Notes: generated by a model from the sequence alone, not told the origin. A stretch of DNA of 64,000 nucleotides from Cellulomonas soli (GCF_013409305.1 NZ_JACBZJ010000001.1:1550001-1614000), one strand, 5' to 3'. Positions 51,111 to 59,882 are shown, numbered from the stretch's first letter. Made by a program: numbers and translations.

Positions 51111-52130
51111 GTGGGTGGACGCGTCGTGGCGACGGTGGTGCATGCTGCCGACGTGGCCTACGCCGAGAGCGATTACCTCGAACTCACGGTCAACGGTGCC
51201 CGTCGGCAGTGGCTCGATATCGTCGCACGCAGGCCGCTTCCACCGGGCGCGCGGCAGGTCGCGTTCGTACCCGTCGAGACGTTGCTGTGCCTTGCCGGCA
51301 TGTACGTCGTCGACCACTCCCGATTCGGCAGTGGTTCCGCGAACCGGGCACCCGAGCCGGTGCAACAGTTGGCCCGCCTGTTCCGGCGCCCGCCGACCAG
51401 CATCCTCGCGAAGATGGCAAACCTTGATGGGACTCGTTCGCACGGCGCGAAGAACGACTTGGTGGCGGGAGCGAGACTCCGATCGGACCCCTCGCGCATG
51501 GCTCACGCTTACCGAACCGTGCTGGCTGCTGCGCGGTCCGCAGGCGTGGGACCTGACGTCCTACCCGACTTCCTCGGTGTCGAGCATGGTGGGGCGATTG
51601 AGCTCCTGGGCCAGGACGAACTCGGCGGCAGCGCAGTGGAGTCGGCGCTCGAAAGCGAACTGCAAGCGTGGCTTCGCAAGTCCGATCTGCCAGAGGTGAC
51701 GACCGAGCGACTGATGTGGGCCTCGGTGCGCGTCGGTCAGCACCGGTTCGCTACTTCGGTCCTGGCGAACTGCGGTCGCGAGTGCGTGTTCTGCGGCTTC
51801 ACCCTGACCGACTCCGGGCCCAGCCTGCTCCGGGCGTCGCACATCAAACCTTGGCGCAACTCGGACCATCGCGAGCGTCTCGACATCGCCAACGGCTTGG
51901 CCGCCTGCCCGACTCACGACTCTGCTTTCGACGTCGGCCTGATCACGGTTGACGAGGACCTCGCGGTGCGGCGATCGCGGAGGCTCGAGAACGCGATGGT
52001 CCACAACCAGGCGGTCCGACGAGCGTTCGAGCCCGGCATGCTACGAGCGTCGATCGCGGCCCCGCGGCGCGCCGTGGCTCCTGGGCGCCCGTTCATCGAC
52101 TGGCACCGAGAGCACGTCTTCACGCCGTAG
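51111..52130 (+). CDS. HNH endonuclease family protein
   Basis: 339 residues; the C-terminal region (about 220-290) carries the HNH_2-type pattern CVFCGFTL ... RASHIKPW ... NGLAACPTHDSAFDVGLIT, with conserved Cys, His, Asn and Asp residues. The N-terminal 200 residues are unrecognised. Such proteins often serve in restriction or phage defence; this is inference. Start GTG 51111 (51126 is an alternative). It lies 71 bp after the IF2_N gene on the same strand, with a similar relaxed codon use. Confidence 0.8.
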   Translation: MGGRVVATVVHAADVAYAESDYLELTVNGARRQWLDIVARRPLPPGARQVAFVPVETLLCLAGMYVVDHSRFGSGSANRAPEPVQQLARLFRRPPTSILAKMANLDGTRSHGAKNDLVAGARLRSDPSRMAHAYRTVLAAARSAGVGPDVLPDFLGVEHGGAIELLGQDELGGSAVESALESELQAWLRKSDLPEVTTERLMWASVRVGQHRFATSVLANCGRECVFCGFTLTDSGPSLLRASHIKPWRNSDHRERLDIANGLAACPTHDSAFDVGLITVDEDLAVRRSRRLENAMVHNQAVRRAFEPGMLRASIAAPRRAVAPGRPFIDWHREHVFTP

Positions 52131-52233
52131 TCGTCGTGGTCTGCACTCGCGCTCGGCGCCCGCTCCCGGCGTGCCGGTGTTGCGCGTTCGTCGCCAAGAC
52201 GCTCACCGGGCGGGCCACCCGTTGAGGGACCGG

Positions 52234-52328
52234 GCGGTCAGTCGGCGATCAGGCCGACTCGGCGGCCGTGGGCCACCGCCTCGGCGCGGGTCGAGACGCC
52301 GAACTTGCAGTAGATGCTGCGCACCTGC
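52234..52328 (-). pseudogene. truncated LuxR-type HTH fragment (direct repeat copy 1)
   Basis: 95 bp nearly identical (about 4 mismatches) to 53128-53222, the 3' part of a LuxR-type gene. On the minus strand it encodes VRSIYCKFGVSTRAEAVAHGRRVGLIAD and a stop, but lacks the start and the front of the HTH. It is a remnant and a direct repeat at the same time. Confidence 0.8.
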
Positions 52329-52399
52329 CACTTGACCCCGAGGATGGGCATCGAGTTCCTGAAAGGCGTCTCCTCCTCCTGCGCGACCTCGGAGGCACA

Positions 52400-53062
52400 G
52401 TGAAGCTCCTGCTCACGTCTGGCGGTGTCACGAACCCGAGCATCCACTCCGCGCTCGTGCAGCTCCTCGGCAAGCCGATCGAGGAGTCCCGCGCACTGGT
52501 CGTCCCGACCGCGCAGTGGGGCCACCCGATGTGCGGGCCCACATCGGTGCGAGGCCTGGTCGCCGCCGAGTCCGCCTTCCGGCACCTCACCGGCCTGGGA
52601 TGGGCGTCGCTCGGTGTCCTCGAGCTCACCGCGCTGCCCACCATCGGGGCGGACCGTTGGATCCCGTGGGTGCAGGAGGTCGACGTGCTCCTGGTCGATG
52701 GCGGCGACGCCACGTACCTGTGCCACTGGATGCGTGAGTCCGGCCTGGCCGATCTGCTGCCGTCGCTGCCCGACACGGTCTGGGTCGGCGTCAGTGCCGG
52801 AAGCATGGTGATGACCCCTCGGATCGGGTCGGACTTCGTCGAGTGGCCGTCTGCGCCGGACGACCGCACCCTGGGCGTCGTCGACTTCTCGATCTTCCCG
52901 CACCTGGATGCGTTCCCGACGAACACCTTGGCTCACGCGCAGCGGTGGGCGGCGGAGATCGACGGCCCCGCCTACGCCATCGACGAGCAGACGGCCATCA
53001 CGGTCGTCGGCGACTCCGTCGAGGTCGTCTCCGAAGGGCAGTGGAGGGCGTTCGGCGCATAG
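52400..53062 (+). CDS. S51 family (peptidase E-like) protein
   Basis: 220 residues. The nucleophile elbow VGVSAGSMVM (near residue 135) carries the GxSAGS motif of peptidase E; LLVDGGDATYLCHWM is also family typical. Substrate unknown (aspartyl dipeptides in E. coli PepE). Start GTG 52400 with GGAGG just upstream. It lies between two copies of the 95-bp LuxR-derived repeat. Confidence 0.82.
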   Translation: MKLLLTSGGVTNPSIHSALVQLLGKPIEESRALVVPTAQWGHPMCGPTSVRGLVAAESAFRHLTGLGWASLGVLELTALPTIGADRWIPWVQEVDVLLVDGGDATYLCHWMRESGLADLLPSLPDTVWVGVSAGSMVMTPRIGSDFVEWPSAPDDRTLGVVDFSIFPHLDAFPTNTLAHAQRWAAEIDGPAYAIDEQTAITVVGDSVEVVSEGQWRAFGA

Positions 53063-53127
53063 GTGCCCGGCATCCGGCAGCCTGAGTCGTCGGCGACGTG
53101 GGCGACGGCCGGGCGAGGGTCGGAGCG

Positions 53128-53222
53128 GCGGTCAGTCGGCGATGAGGCCGACTCGGCGGCCGTGGGCCACCGCCTCCGCGCGGGTCGAGACGCCGAGCTT
53201 GCGGTAGATGCTGCGCACCTGC
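53128..53222. repeat. direct repeat copy 2 (LuxR HTH 3' part)
   Basis: 95 bp, about 96% identical and in the same orientation as 52234-52328, with an offset of exactly 894 bp. Located in the 3' half of the intact LuxR-type gene. Confidence 0.85.
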
Positions 53223-53362
53223 GTCTTCACCGTGTTCCGGGTGACGAACAGCGCGGTGGCGATCTGCTCGAGGGTCACGTACTCGTCCAGGTGGGACAGG
53301 ATGACGATCTCGCGACGGGTGAGCAGCAGCGTGGGATCGAGCAGTTCCATCGAGGTCGTCAT
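53132..53362 (-). CDS. stand-alone LuxR-type HTH protein
   Basis: 76 residues, essentially only the LuxR C-terminal DNA-binding domain (LTRREIVILSHLDEYVTLEQIATALFVTRNTVKTQVRSIYRKLG), with no receiver or ligand domain. ATG 53360-53362 is chosen because GGAG lies 8 nt upstream; a GTG 9 nt earlier overlaps it. Could be a small regulator or the C-terminal remnant of a larger regulator. Confidence 0.8.
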   Translation of the reverse strand: MTTSMELLDPTLLLTRREIVILSHLDEYVTLEQIATALFVTRNTVKTQVRSIYRKLGVSTRAEAVAHGRRVGLIAD

Positions 53363-53542
53363 CGCTGACACTCCTTCCGGGCTTCCTTCTGGCGGTCGTC
53401 CCGCCGGTGCGGGATCTACCAGTCAGATCGTCGGCGCGAGGATCTGTGTGAGCACGGTGCGGCGGGGGACCGGATCCTCTGGGTGCTGGGGCCCAGACGG
53501 CCGGTCGTGGCCTGAAGCGGTGCAGGGCTGCACCGGCGGGCC

Positions 53543-53986
53543 TCACGGACTCGGCCGTCGTCGCTCCATCCAGCTGTCCGGCTCGCTGACCTGTGCCCAT
53601 CCGAGCTTCTCGTACAGCGCCCTGCCCTCCGGGGAGGCCTTGAGCAGGATGCGCTTGAGGCCCGCGGGGTCGAGGTCCGCCACGATTCCCGTCACGAGTG
53701 CCCTGCCCAGGCCACGCCCGCGGTGCGCCGGGTCGACGAGCACGTCGGCCAACCAGCCGAACGTGACGCCGTCGGTCACCACCCGCGCGTAGGCCACCTG
53801 CCGGCGGCTGCCGCTGACGTAGATGCCGTAGTTGCGCGAGCCGTCGATCGCGGTGTCCTGCGTCGACCGGGATCGGCCCACGGCCCAGTACGCGTGCTCG
53901 ACCAGTGCGGCGTGCACCCAGGCGGGGTCCAGGCGCGCGCGCTCGGCGGAGAACTCGTAGCCGTCGGGGCAGTCGATCATCGGCAT
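53543..53986 (-). CDS. GNAT family N-acetyltransferase
   Basis: 147 residues. The acetyl-CoA loop shows DVLVDPAHRGRGLGRALV (about residues 82-99), and the C-terminal LYEKLGW is family typical. ATG 53984-53986. Substrate unknown. It lies downstream of the alpha/beta hydrolase gene on the same strand. Confidence 0.85.
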   Translation of the reverse strand: MPMIDCPDGYEFSAERARLDPAWVHAALVEHAYWAVGRSRSTQDTAIDGSRNYGIYVSGSRRQVAYARVVTDGVTFGWLADVLVDPAHRGRGLGRALVTGIVADLDPAGLKRILLKASPEGRALYEKLGWAQVSEPDSWMERRRPSP

Positions 53987-54093
53987 GGTCGCAGCCAACC
54001 ATGCCGGGCCGGGTCCTCTCGAGGTGTCCGCCGGAGCGTGTTCCTGAGCTGCCGCCCGGCCCGGCGACGCGATCTCCGTCGCGCGACCGACGG

Positions 54094-54921
54094 TCACACC
54101 CGGGCGGTCTCCGCGTGCTCGAGCGCCCAGCCGAGGGCGAAGTCGGCGACCTCTTCCCAGCCGTCCTGGCTGACGATACGGTGGGTGCGACCGGGGAACT
54201 CGCGGTAGTCGACGACCGCGGGGCTGCCCGTCGCGGCGTACTTCTTGACGATGGCGCGGCCGATGGCCGGGGGCACGACGTGGTCGCGCTCGCCCGTGAT
54301 GATCAGCAGCGGTGCGCGGTCGGTGCGCCCGTAGTCGACGTGGCTGGCGCCGCCCTTCTCGTTGAACGCGGCGCCGACGCCCTCGAAGAACACGCGGTTG
54401 TACGAGGGGACGGCCTGCTGCTCCCAGATCGGGTCGGACTCGGCACGGGTCAGGTCGTTGCCGAAGGTGAAGTGGAAGTGCCGCTTCGAGAGCGGCTTGG
54501 CGCCGTTGCGGCCGAACGGGTTCGACAGGATCGGCGTGCCTGTCCACAGGGTCGAGGCCGGCAGGGTGCTGATGCCGGCCGGCTGCCCGGGGGTGACGCC
54601 CACGTACGCCACGCCGAGGCCGCGGTCGGCGAGCATCTGCGTGAACAGGCCGCCGAACGAGTGGCCCATGATGATCGGCTTGGCGGGCAGCGCACGGATG
54701 AGCGCGTCGTAGTGGTCGACGATCTGCCGGATGCCGATGCCCTTGAGCGCCTCGGGGTTCGCGCGGATGTCCTCGACGGTGCGGTCGTCGATCCCGGGCC
54801 AGCCCGGGACGAGGACGTCGTGACCCTGGGCGCGGAAGTGCTCCGCCCAGGTGTCCCAGCTCTTCGGGGTCATCCACAGGCCGTGGATGAGGACGATCGG
54901 GGTCTTGTCGGTGGTGGTCAT
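54094..54921 (-). CDS. alpha/beta hydrolase
   Basis: 275 residues. Oxyanion motif HGLWMTPKSW, nucleophile elbow GHSFGG (about residue 92), acid in TGERDHVVPP and the histidine in GRTHRIVSQDGW. ATG 54919-54921 follows GGAGAACGCG. Divergent from a TetR gene with a palindrome between them, so it is a likely target of that regulator. Confidence 0.88.
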   Translation of the reverse strand: MTTTDKTPIVLIHGLWMTPKSWDTWAEHFRAQGHDVLVPGWPGIDDRTVEDIRANPEALKGIGIRQIVDHYDALIRALPAKPIIMGHSFGGLFTQMLADRGLGVAYVGVTPGQPAGISTLPASTLWTGTPILSNPFGRNGAKPLSKRHFHFTFGNDLTRAESDPIWEQQAVPSYNRVFFEGVGAAFNEKGGASHVDYGRTDRAPLLIITGERDHVVPPAIGRAIVKKYAATGSPAVVDYREFPGRTHRIVSQDGWEEVADFALGWALEHAETARV

Positions 54922-54967
54922 CGCGTTCTCCAGGTGTGGGGGTGTTGGCGAACCTGATAGCGTCAAG

Positions 54968-54989
54968 GTAGACCGAACGTTCTATCTAC
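54968..54989. promoter_or_regulatory. probable TetR operator between hydrolase and tetR
   Basis: A 22-bp imperfect palindrome (GTAGACCGAAC / GTTCTATCTAC; 9 of 11 pairs match) centred on GAACGTTC. It lies 47 bp from the hydrolase start and 36 bp from the tetR start, in the divergent promoter region. Confidence 0.75.
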
Positions 54990-55024
54990 ACAAGACCTCT
55001 TCGGTGGTGCGAGGAGATGGCACG

Positions 55025-55666
55025 ATGAGGGAACCCATGAACACCACGCACGCGCACGAGGACGTCGCGCCCACGATCGCCCCGCAGCCCGCCGACAGGT
55101 CACGGGGAGGGGCCCGCGAGCGGCTGGTCGCAGCCGCCACCCACCTCTTCTACGCCGAGGGCATCCACTCCGTCGGTGTCGACCGCGTGATCGCGGAAGC
55201 CGGCGTCACCCGGGCCACCCTGTACAAGCAGTTCGCCGGCAAGGAAGGCCTCGTCCTCGCCTACCTCGAGGCGCAGGACTCCGCGATCCGCGCGATCTTC
55301 GACGACGCGGCCGATGCCGTGCACCGGGAGGCCCTGCTCGACGCGGTGCTCGCCGGCATCGCCGAGGACGTCCGCGAGCACCACACCCGCGGATGCCCCT
55401 TCATCAACGCGGCCGCCGAGCACCCCGACGCCGACGGACCCGTGCGACGCCTGATCGCCCGGCACCGCGACTGGTTCCGCGCCACCCTGGAGAAGGTCGC
55501 CGCACAGGCGGGGCTGACCGAGCCGGACCGGGTCGCGGCCTCCCTCGTCCTCCTGCGGGACGCCGCCCTCGTCGGCGGCTACCTCGACGGCGACGAGCTG
55601 GTCGAACCCGCGTTCCTGCGCACGGCCCGCGCCGTCATCGACGCACACCGGCCCGCGTCAGCCTGA
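55025..55666 (+). CDS. TetR family transcriptional regulator
   Basis: 213 residues. The N-terminal HTH shows RERLVAAATHLFYAEGIHSVGVDRVIAEAGVTRATLYKQFAGKEGLV-type TetR pattern. The ligand-binding half is helical. GAGGAG lies 8 nt before ATG 55025. Likely represses itself and the divergent hydrolase gene. Confidence 0.92.
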   Translation: MREPMNTTHAHEDVAPTIAPQPADRSRGGARERLVAAATHLFYAEGIHSVGVDRVIAEAGVTRATLYKQFAGKEGLVLAYLEAQDSAIRAIFDDAADAVHREALLDAVLAGIAEDVREHHTRGCPFINAAAEHPDADGPVRRLIARHRDWFRATLEKVAAQAGLTEPDRVAASLVLLRDAALVGGYLDGDELVEPAFLRTARAVIDAHRPASA

Positions 55667-55689
55667 CGACGGGCCGTTCGTGTCGACGG

Positions 55690-56043
55690 TCAGAGCGGCT
55701 GCCAGAACTCGATGCGGTTGCCCTCGGGGTCGGTCACCCAGCCGAACCGCCCGACACCCTCCATGTCCTGCGTCTGCGCCGCCACGTCCGCGCCGTGGGC
55801 CCGCAGCTGGGCGAGCATCGCGTCCAGGTCGCGGACCCGGAAGTTCAGCATCGACTGCTGGGTGCGCGACCCGAAGTAGTCGGTCTCGGGCTCGAACGTC
55901 GCGAGCACGGTCGGCCCGGCCTGCTGGGTCCACAGGCCGTGCTCGTCGGCGTCCACGCCCAGGCAGTCGCGGTACCACGCCCCGAGCGCCTCCGGGTCGG
56001 CGGCCCGCAGGAAGTACCCACCGATCCCCAGCACGTGCTCCAT
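55690..56043 (-). CDS. VOC family (glyoxalase/bleomycin resistance-like) protein
   Basis: 117 residues. The pattern GIGGYFLRAADPEALGAWYRDCLG and the closing WVTDPEGNRIEFWQP is typical of VOC metal-binding folds. Substrate unknown. ATG 56041-56043. Convergent with tetR. Confidence 0.87.
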   Translation of the reverse strand: MEHVLGIGGYFLRAADPEALGAWYRDCLGVDADEHGLWTQQAGPTVLATFEPETDYFGSRTQQSMLNFRVRDLDAMLAQLRAHGADVAAQTQDMEGVGRFGWVTDPEGNRIEFWQPL

Positions 56044-56066
56044 CACGCCATGGTGCCAGGACGGGC

Positions 56067-56579
56067 TCAGGGTGTGCAGGGGCGCTGCATGAGCACCACC
56101 GCGAAGCCGGGCCGGTCGCTGACGCGCACCGGCTCGAAGCCCCACGAGCGGTACATCGCGTCGAGATGCTCGTTGGACGCCCGGTGGTCGAGCCGGAGCC
56201 AGGGGACACCCGCTGTGCGCGCCCTCGCGTCCGCCCACGCCACGAGCGCCGGCCCGAGCCGGGTTCCCGACGCGCGGCGGTCAACCATCAGGCCGTGCAC
56301 GTACAGCGCAGGCGTGTCGTCCTCACCCCAGTAGTCGGGATCGGTCCAGACGAGCCGCATCGTGCCGAGCAGCCCGAGCTCGTCCCGGACCACCCACCAC
56401 TGCCCGTCGGCGACCTGCGCGGCCACCCGCTCGTACGGGAGGGAGCCGACCGGCCACTGGTCGACGCCGCGCGCCGCCAACCAGTCCTCCAGTCCACGCC
56501 GCAGCGCGTGGATGGCGGGGACCTCGTCAGCGGTCGCGAGCTCCGGGTCGTCCGTCACGGAGGTCGACGATAGGCGCAC
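56067..56579 (-). CDS. GNAT family N-acetyltransferase
   Basis: 170 residues. The GNAT core is visible as LYVHGLMVDRRASGTRLGPALV and the closing YRSWGFEPV. The start is uncertain: GTG 56579 or GTG 56558. 23 bp before the VOC gene in the same direction. Confidence 0.82.
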   Translation of the reverse strand: MRLSSTSVTDDPELATADEVPAIHALRRGLEDWLAARGVDQWPVGSLPYERVAAQVADGQWWVVRDELGLLGTMRLVWTDPDYWGEDDTPALYVHGLMVDRRASGTRLGPALVAWADARARTAGVPWLRLDHRASNEHLDAMYRSWGFEPVRVSDRPGFAVVLMQRPCTP

Positions 56580-56606
56580 GGCCGACGATCGCCGAGGCCG
56601 CGCGGG

Positions 56607-57959
56607 TCAGAGCCCGTAGCGCGAGCGCAGGTGACGCCACCAGTCGCGCAGCATCCAGGTGTCGAAGGGCGTGATCGACTGCGACGAACCGGCCTGCATG
56701 ATGAAGCTCGTCTGCCCCGTCGGCGTCCAGTCGTAGAAGTCGTCGAGCCCGAACGTGTGGCCGATCTCGTGCAGCAGAATCGTCACGTCGGGGCTGTCGA
56801 GCGCTCCGACGAAGTACTCGCTGCCCATGCGCTGGCCCCAGTCGCCGCCGGCCCCACCCTCCATCCCGGAGGTGAGCCACAGCGACTGGTCGTAGTGGCG
56901 GGCGACGCCGCCGGGGTACTGCGCGTCCTGGTGGAAGAACCGACCCAGGTCCTCCGGGCACTGGGGGGCGTCCTCACGGATGTCGCCGACGTAGACGTCG
57001 ACGCTGTCGTCCGTCCACTGCAGCAGGCTGCGGTCGCGCACCGCCCAGCCGACGACCTTGACCTGCACCGTCGGGTAGGGCCAGCCGTTCCAGCCCGTGC
57101 CGTCCTGCTGGAGGGCGGCGAACCACTTCTGGTACTGCTCCGCGTACTTCGCCTGGATCCGGTCGCGCAGCTCGGCGCTGACCGGCTGGTCGGAGTCCCA
57201 GCGCACGCAGACGTTGAGGTAGCCGCCGTTCGCGACGACCTGGTCCCAGCCGTAGTTCCGGAACCCGTACAGGTCCGAGTACGTGGACTCCTGGTGGGCC
57301 CACACCTCGGCCAGGGGGGAGACGAGTGCGGCGGGCGGGTCCCATGCGGCAGGTGCGGCGGTGGGTGCGGGGCTCGACGTCGGGGTGCTCGTCGGTGTCG
57401 CGGTCGGTCCGGGAGTCGCGGTGGGGGTCGCGGTCGGTGCGGCTGTCGGCGCGACGGTCGGCGTCGCCGTGGGCTTCGGGGAGGCCGTCGCCGTGCCCGT
57501 CGCCGTGGCCGTCGGGGCAGGTGCGCCCGTCGCGGTGCAGGCGACGCCGTTGAGCCGCACGGCCGTCGGAGGCGTGATCGTCCCGGTGTGCGTCGCGAGG
57601 AAGCCGAAGGATGTCGTGGCGCCCGCGGCGAGCGACGGGGCCCAGGACGGGTGCGTCCACGTGACGTCGGCACCGGCGGCGGTGAAGCTGCCGTTCCATC
57701 CCTGCGTGATCTGCTCGCCGGAGACGAACGTCCAGGTCAGGACCCAGTCGTCGACACGCTCGCCGGTGTTCGTGATCGTCGCGTCCCCGGTGTAGCCGCT
57801 GCTCCAGCGGCTGTCGACGGCGAAGTCGACCACGCAGCCCGTCCTCGTCGACGTCGCCGCGACGGCCGCCACGGTCAGCCCACCGACCGCGACCGCGACG
57901 GACACGGCGGCGACGAGAGCGCGTCGACGCCAGGTGAATCGGGGACGGCGGTCGTGCAC
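56607..57959 (-). CDS. secreted CBM2-metallopeptidase-like protein
   Basis: 450 residues. Signal peptide (residues 1-35, ending VAAVAA). A family 2 cellulose-binding module (about 37-140) has the expected spaced tryptophans (SRWSSGYTG, DDWVLTWTF, GWNGSFT) and a pair of cysteines (C42 and C139). A Pro/Thr/Ala linker (140-200) follows. The C-terminal domain (200-450) has HEIGHTFGLDDFYD, a HExxHxxGxxD zincin motif, and an SSQSITPFD segment. This couples cellulose binding to a putative metalloprotease. Whether the target is protein or polysaccharide is unknown. Confidence 0.85.
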   Translation of the reverse strand: MHDRRPRFTWRRRALVAAVSVAVAVGGLTVAAVAATSTRTGCVVDFAVDSRWSSGYTGDATITNTGERVDDWVLTWTFVSGEQITQGWNGSFTAAGADVTWTHPSWAPSLAAGATTSFGFLATHTGTITPPTAVRLNGVACTATGAPAPTATATGTATASPKPTATPTVAPTAAPTATPTATPGPTATPTSTPTSSPAPTAAPAAWDPPAALVSPLAEVWAHQESTYSDLYGFRNYGWDQVVANGGYLNVCVRWDSDQPVSAELRDRIQAKYAEQYQKWFAALQQDGTGWNGWPYPTVQVKVVGWAVRDRSLLQWTDDSVDVYVGDIREDAPQCPEDLGRFFHQDAQYPGGVARHYDQSLWLTSGMEGGAGGDWGQRMGSEYFVGALDSPDVTILLHEIGHTFGLDDFYDWTPTGQTSFIMQAGSSQSITPFDTWMLRDWWRHLRSRYGL

Positions 57960-58093
57960 GGGTCACTCCTCGGGCAGTCGTCGCCCCGGGCGGGTGCCGT
58001 GCGGGACGTCGCCCACCGTAGGGGCGCCCTGCGCTGCCTGTGCCGTTCCTGAGCGGACTCTCATCGACGACGCCCGGTCGCTACCGTCACGGC

Positions 58094-58765
58094 ATGAGCG
58101 AGGAAGACACCGGCGTGCGCGTGCAGGTTCCTGGCGGTGACGTGCTGCTCTCGGACCGGCGCACGCAGCGGTCGTGGACCGTGGCCGTCGAGGCGTTCGA
58201 GCTGGCGGCGCACGCGGTCACGGCCGGCCTTCTCGCGCAGGTCGGGGACGGCCCGGTACCCGAGCCCGCGAGGGCGCAGCTCCCCGCGGCCGGGCTCTCC
58301 TGGCTGGACGCGGTGCAGGCGTGCAACGCGCTGTCCCGCCGCGACGGCCTGACCCCGGCGTACCGCGACGAGGACGACGCCGACCGGATCGTGTGGGACC
58401 GCTCGGCGGACGGGTACCGGTTGCCGACCGAGGCCGAGTGGGAGCACGCCTGCCGGGCCGGCACGACCGGCCCCCGGTACGGCGAGCTCGACGACATCGC
58501 CTGGTACCGCGGCAACTCCGACGAGCGGCCGCACGAGGTCGGCGGCAAGGCGCCGAACGCGTGGGGTCTGCACGACATGCTCGGCGGTGTGTGGGAGTGG
58601 TGCTGGGACGTGTACGACGCCGAGGTGTACGGCAGCTACCGGGTCCTGCGGGGCGGCGGGTGGTTCGACGAGCCGTGGTCGGTGCGGGCCTCGGTGCGCC
58701 GGCGCAGCCACCCGACGCTGCGGATCGACGACGTGGGGTTCCGGCTGGCCCGGTCGCCACGCTGA
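58094..58765 (+). CDS. SUMF1/formylglycine-generating-enzyme-like protein
   Basis: 223 residues with the family body YRLPTEAEWEHACRAG, LHDMLGGVWEWCWD and the closing VGFRLARSP. The active-site cysteines of true formylglycine-generating enzyme are missing: the segment after GGGWFDEPW reads RRRSHP. It is therefore more likely another FGE-fold enzyme. ATG 58094. Confidence 0.85.
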   Translation: MSEEDTGVRVQVPGGDVLLSDRRTQRSWTVAVEAFELAAHAVTAGLLAQVGDGPVPEPARAQLPAAGLSWLDAVQACNALSRRDGLTPAYRDEDDADRIVWDRSADGYRLPTEAEWEHACRAGTTGPRYGELDDIAWYRGNSDERPHEVGGKAPNAWGLHDMLGGVWEWCWDVYDAEVYGSYRVLRGGGWFDEPWSVRASVRRRSHPTLRIDDVGFRLARSPR

Positions 58766-58919
58766 CCCGTCGGGGTCGCAGGCCCGGGTGGCGTCGCGCG
58801 TCCTCGCGTCGCGCGCGGGGAGGCACCGATGGATGCTGGGCGGTGGCCGAGGCCGATCGTGCCTGCGGCGGTCCGGCACAGCGGTCCGACACAGCGGTCT
58901 GACAGGGGGGACGGCAGCC

Positions 58920-59882
58920 ATGGCGATCCATGTCGACGTGGACAACTTCGTGCGCGCGGAGACGGACCGGATGTTCGCCGGGCTGCAGCGCGACTCGGGC
59001 GGCGTGGGCGTGCTGCGGCACAACCGGGAGCCTGCGCCCGTCGACCAGCAGACCGTGATCCGGATGAACCGCGACACCCTCTACTCGTTCGCGGTCGTCG
59101 ACCTGGCCGCGCCGGCGGTCGTGACCGTCCCGGACGCCGGCGGCCGGTACCTGTCGGTCATGGTCGTGAACAACGACCACCACGTGAGCCACGTGCTGCA
59201 CGACCCGGGCGAGCACCGGCTCACGGCCCAGGACGTCGGCACCCGGTACGCGCTGGTGGCCGTGCGGGTCCTGGTCGACCCGAGGTCGCCCGACGACGTC
59301 GCCCAGGTCACCCGCGTGCAGGACGGCCTCACGATCGCGTCCGGCTCGACCGAGCCCTTCGTGCTCCCGGACTACGACGTGCCGAGCCTCGACGGCACCC
59401 GGGCGGCCCTCCTCGCGCTCGCGGCCGGGCTGCACGGCTTCGACCGGGCGTTCGGCCGGGCGGACGAGGTGGACCCGGTCCGGCACCTGATCGGGACGGC
59501 CGCTGGGTGGGGCGGGCTGCCGTCGAGCGAGGCCGTGTACGTCGGCGTGGACCCGCAGCTGCCACCCGGCTGGTTCGAGCTGCGGATGCAGGACGTGCCG
59601 GTCGACGCCTTCTGGTCGGTCTCCGTCTACGACGCGGCGGGCTACTTCGTGCCGGACCCGCACGGCCGCTACAGCGTGAACAGCGTCACGGGGACCCGCG
59701 CGCCGGACGGGTCGATCACGGTGCGCCTCGTCCCCGCGGGCACCGCGGACCTGCCCGACAGCATCCCCGTCCCGGACGGCTGGAACTACGTGGTGCGTCT
59801 GTACCGGCCGCGGCCGGAGGTCCGCGACGGCTCGTGGACGCCCCCGGCGTTGGTCCCGGTCGCACCGGCTGCGGCGGTCTGA
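58920..59882 (+). CDS. DUF1254/DUF1214 domain protein
   Basis: 320 residues. The N-terminal half (NRDTLYSFAVVDLAAPAVVTVPD) fits DUF1254, and the C-terminal half (FWSVSVYDAAGYFVPDPHGRYSVNS) fits DUF1214. Function unclear. ATG at 58920-58922. Confidence 0.82.
   Translation: MAIHVDVDNFVRAETDRMFAGLQRDSGGVGVLRHNREPAPVDQQTVIRMNRDTLYSFAVVDLAAPAVVTVPDAGGRYLSVMVVNNDHHVSHVLHDPGEHRLTAQDVGTRYALVAVRVLVDPRSPDDVAQVTRVQDGLTIASGSTEPFVLPDYDVPSLDGTRAALLALAAGLHGFDRAFGRADEVDPVRHLIGTAAGWGGLPSSEAVYVGVDPQLPPGWFELRMQDVPVDAFWSVSVYDAAGYFVPDPHGRYSVNSVTGTRAPDGSITVRLVPAGTADLPDSIPVPDGWNYVVRLYRPRPEVRDGSWTPPALVPVAPAAAV

Noticed and set aside
52238..52936. 232-codon minus-strand frame covering the peptidase
   Set aside because: Only its last ~28 codons (LuxR fragment) have meaning; the rest mirrors the peptidase gene.
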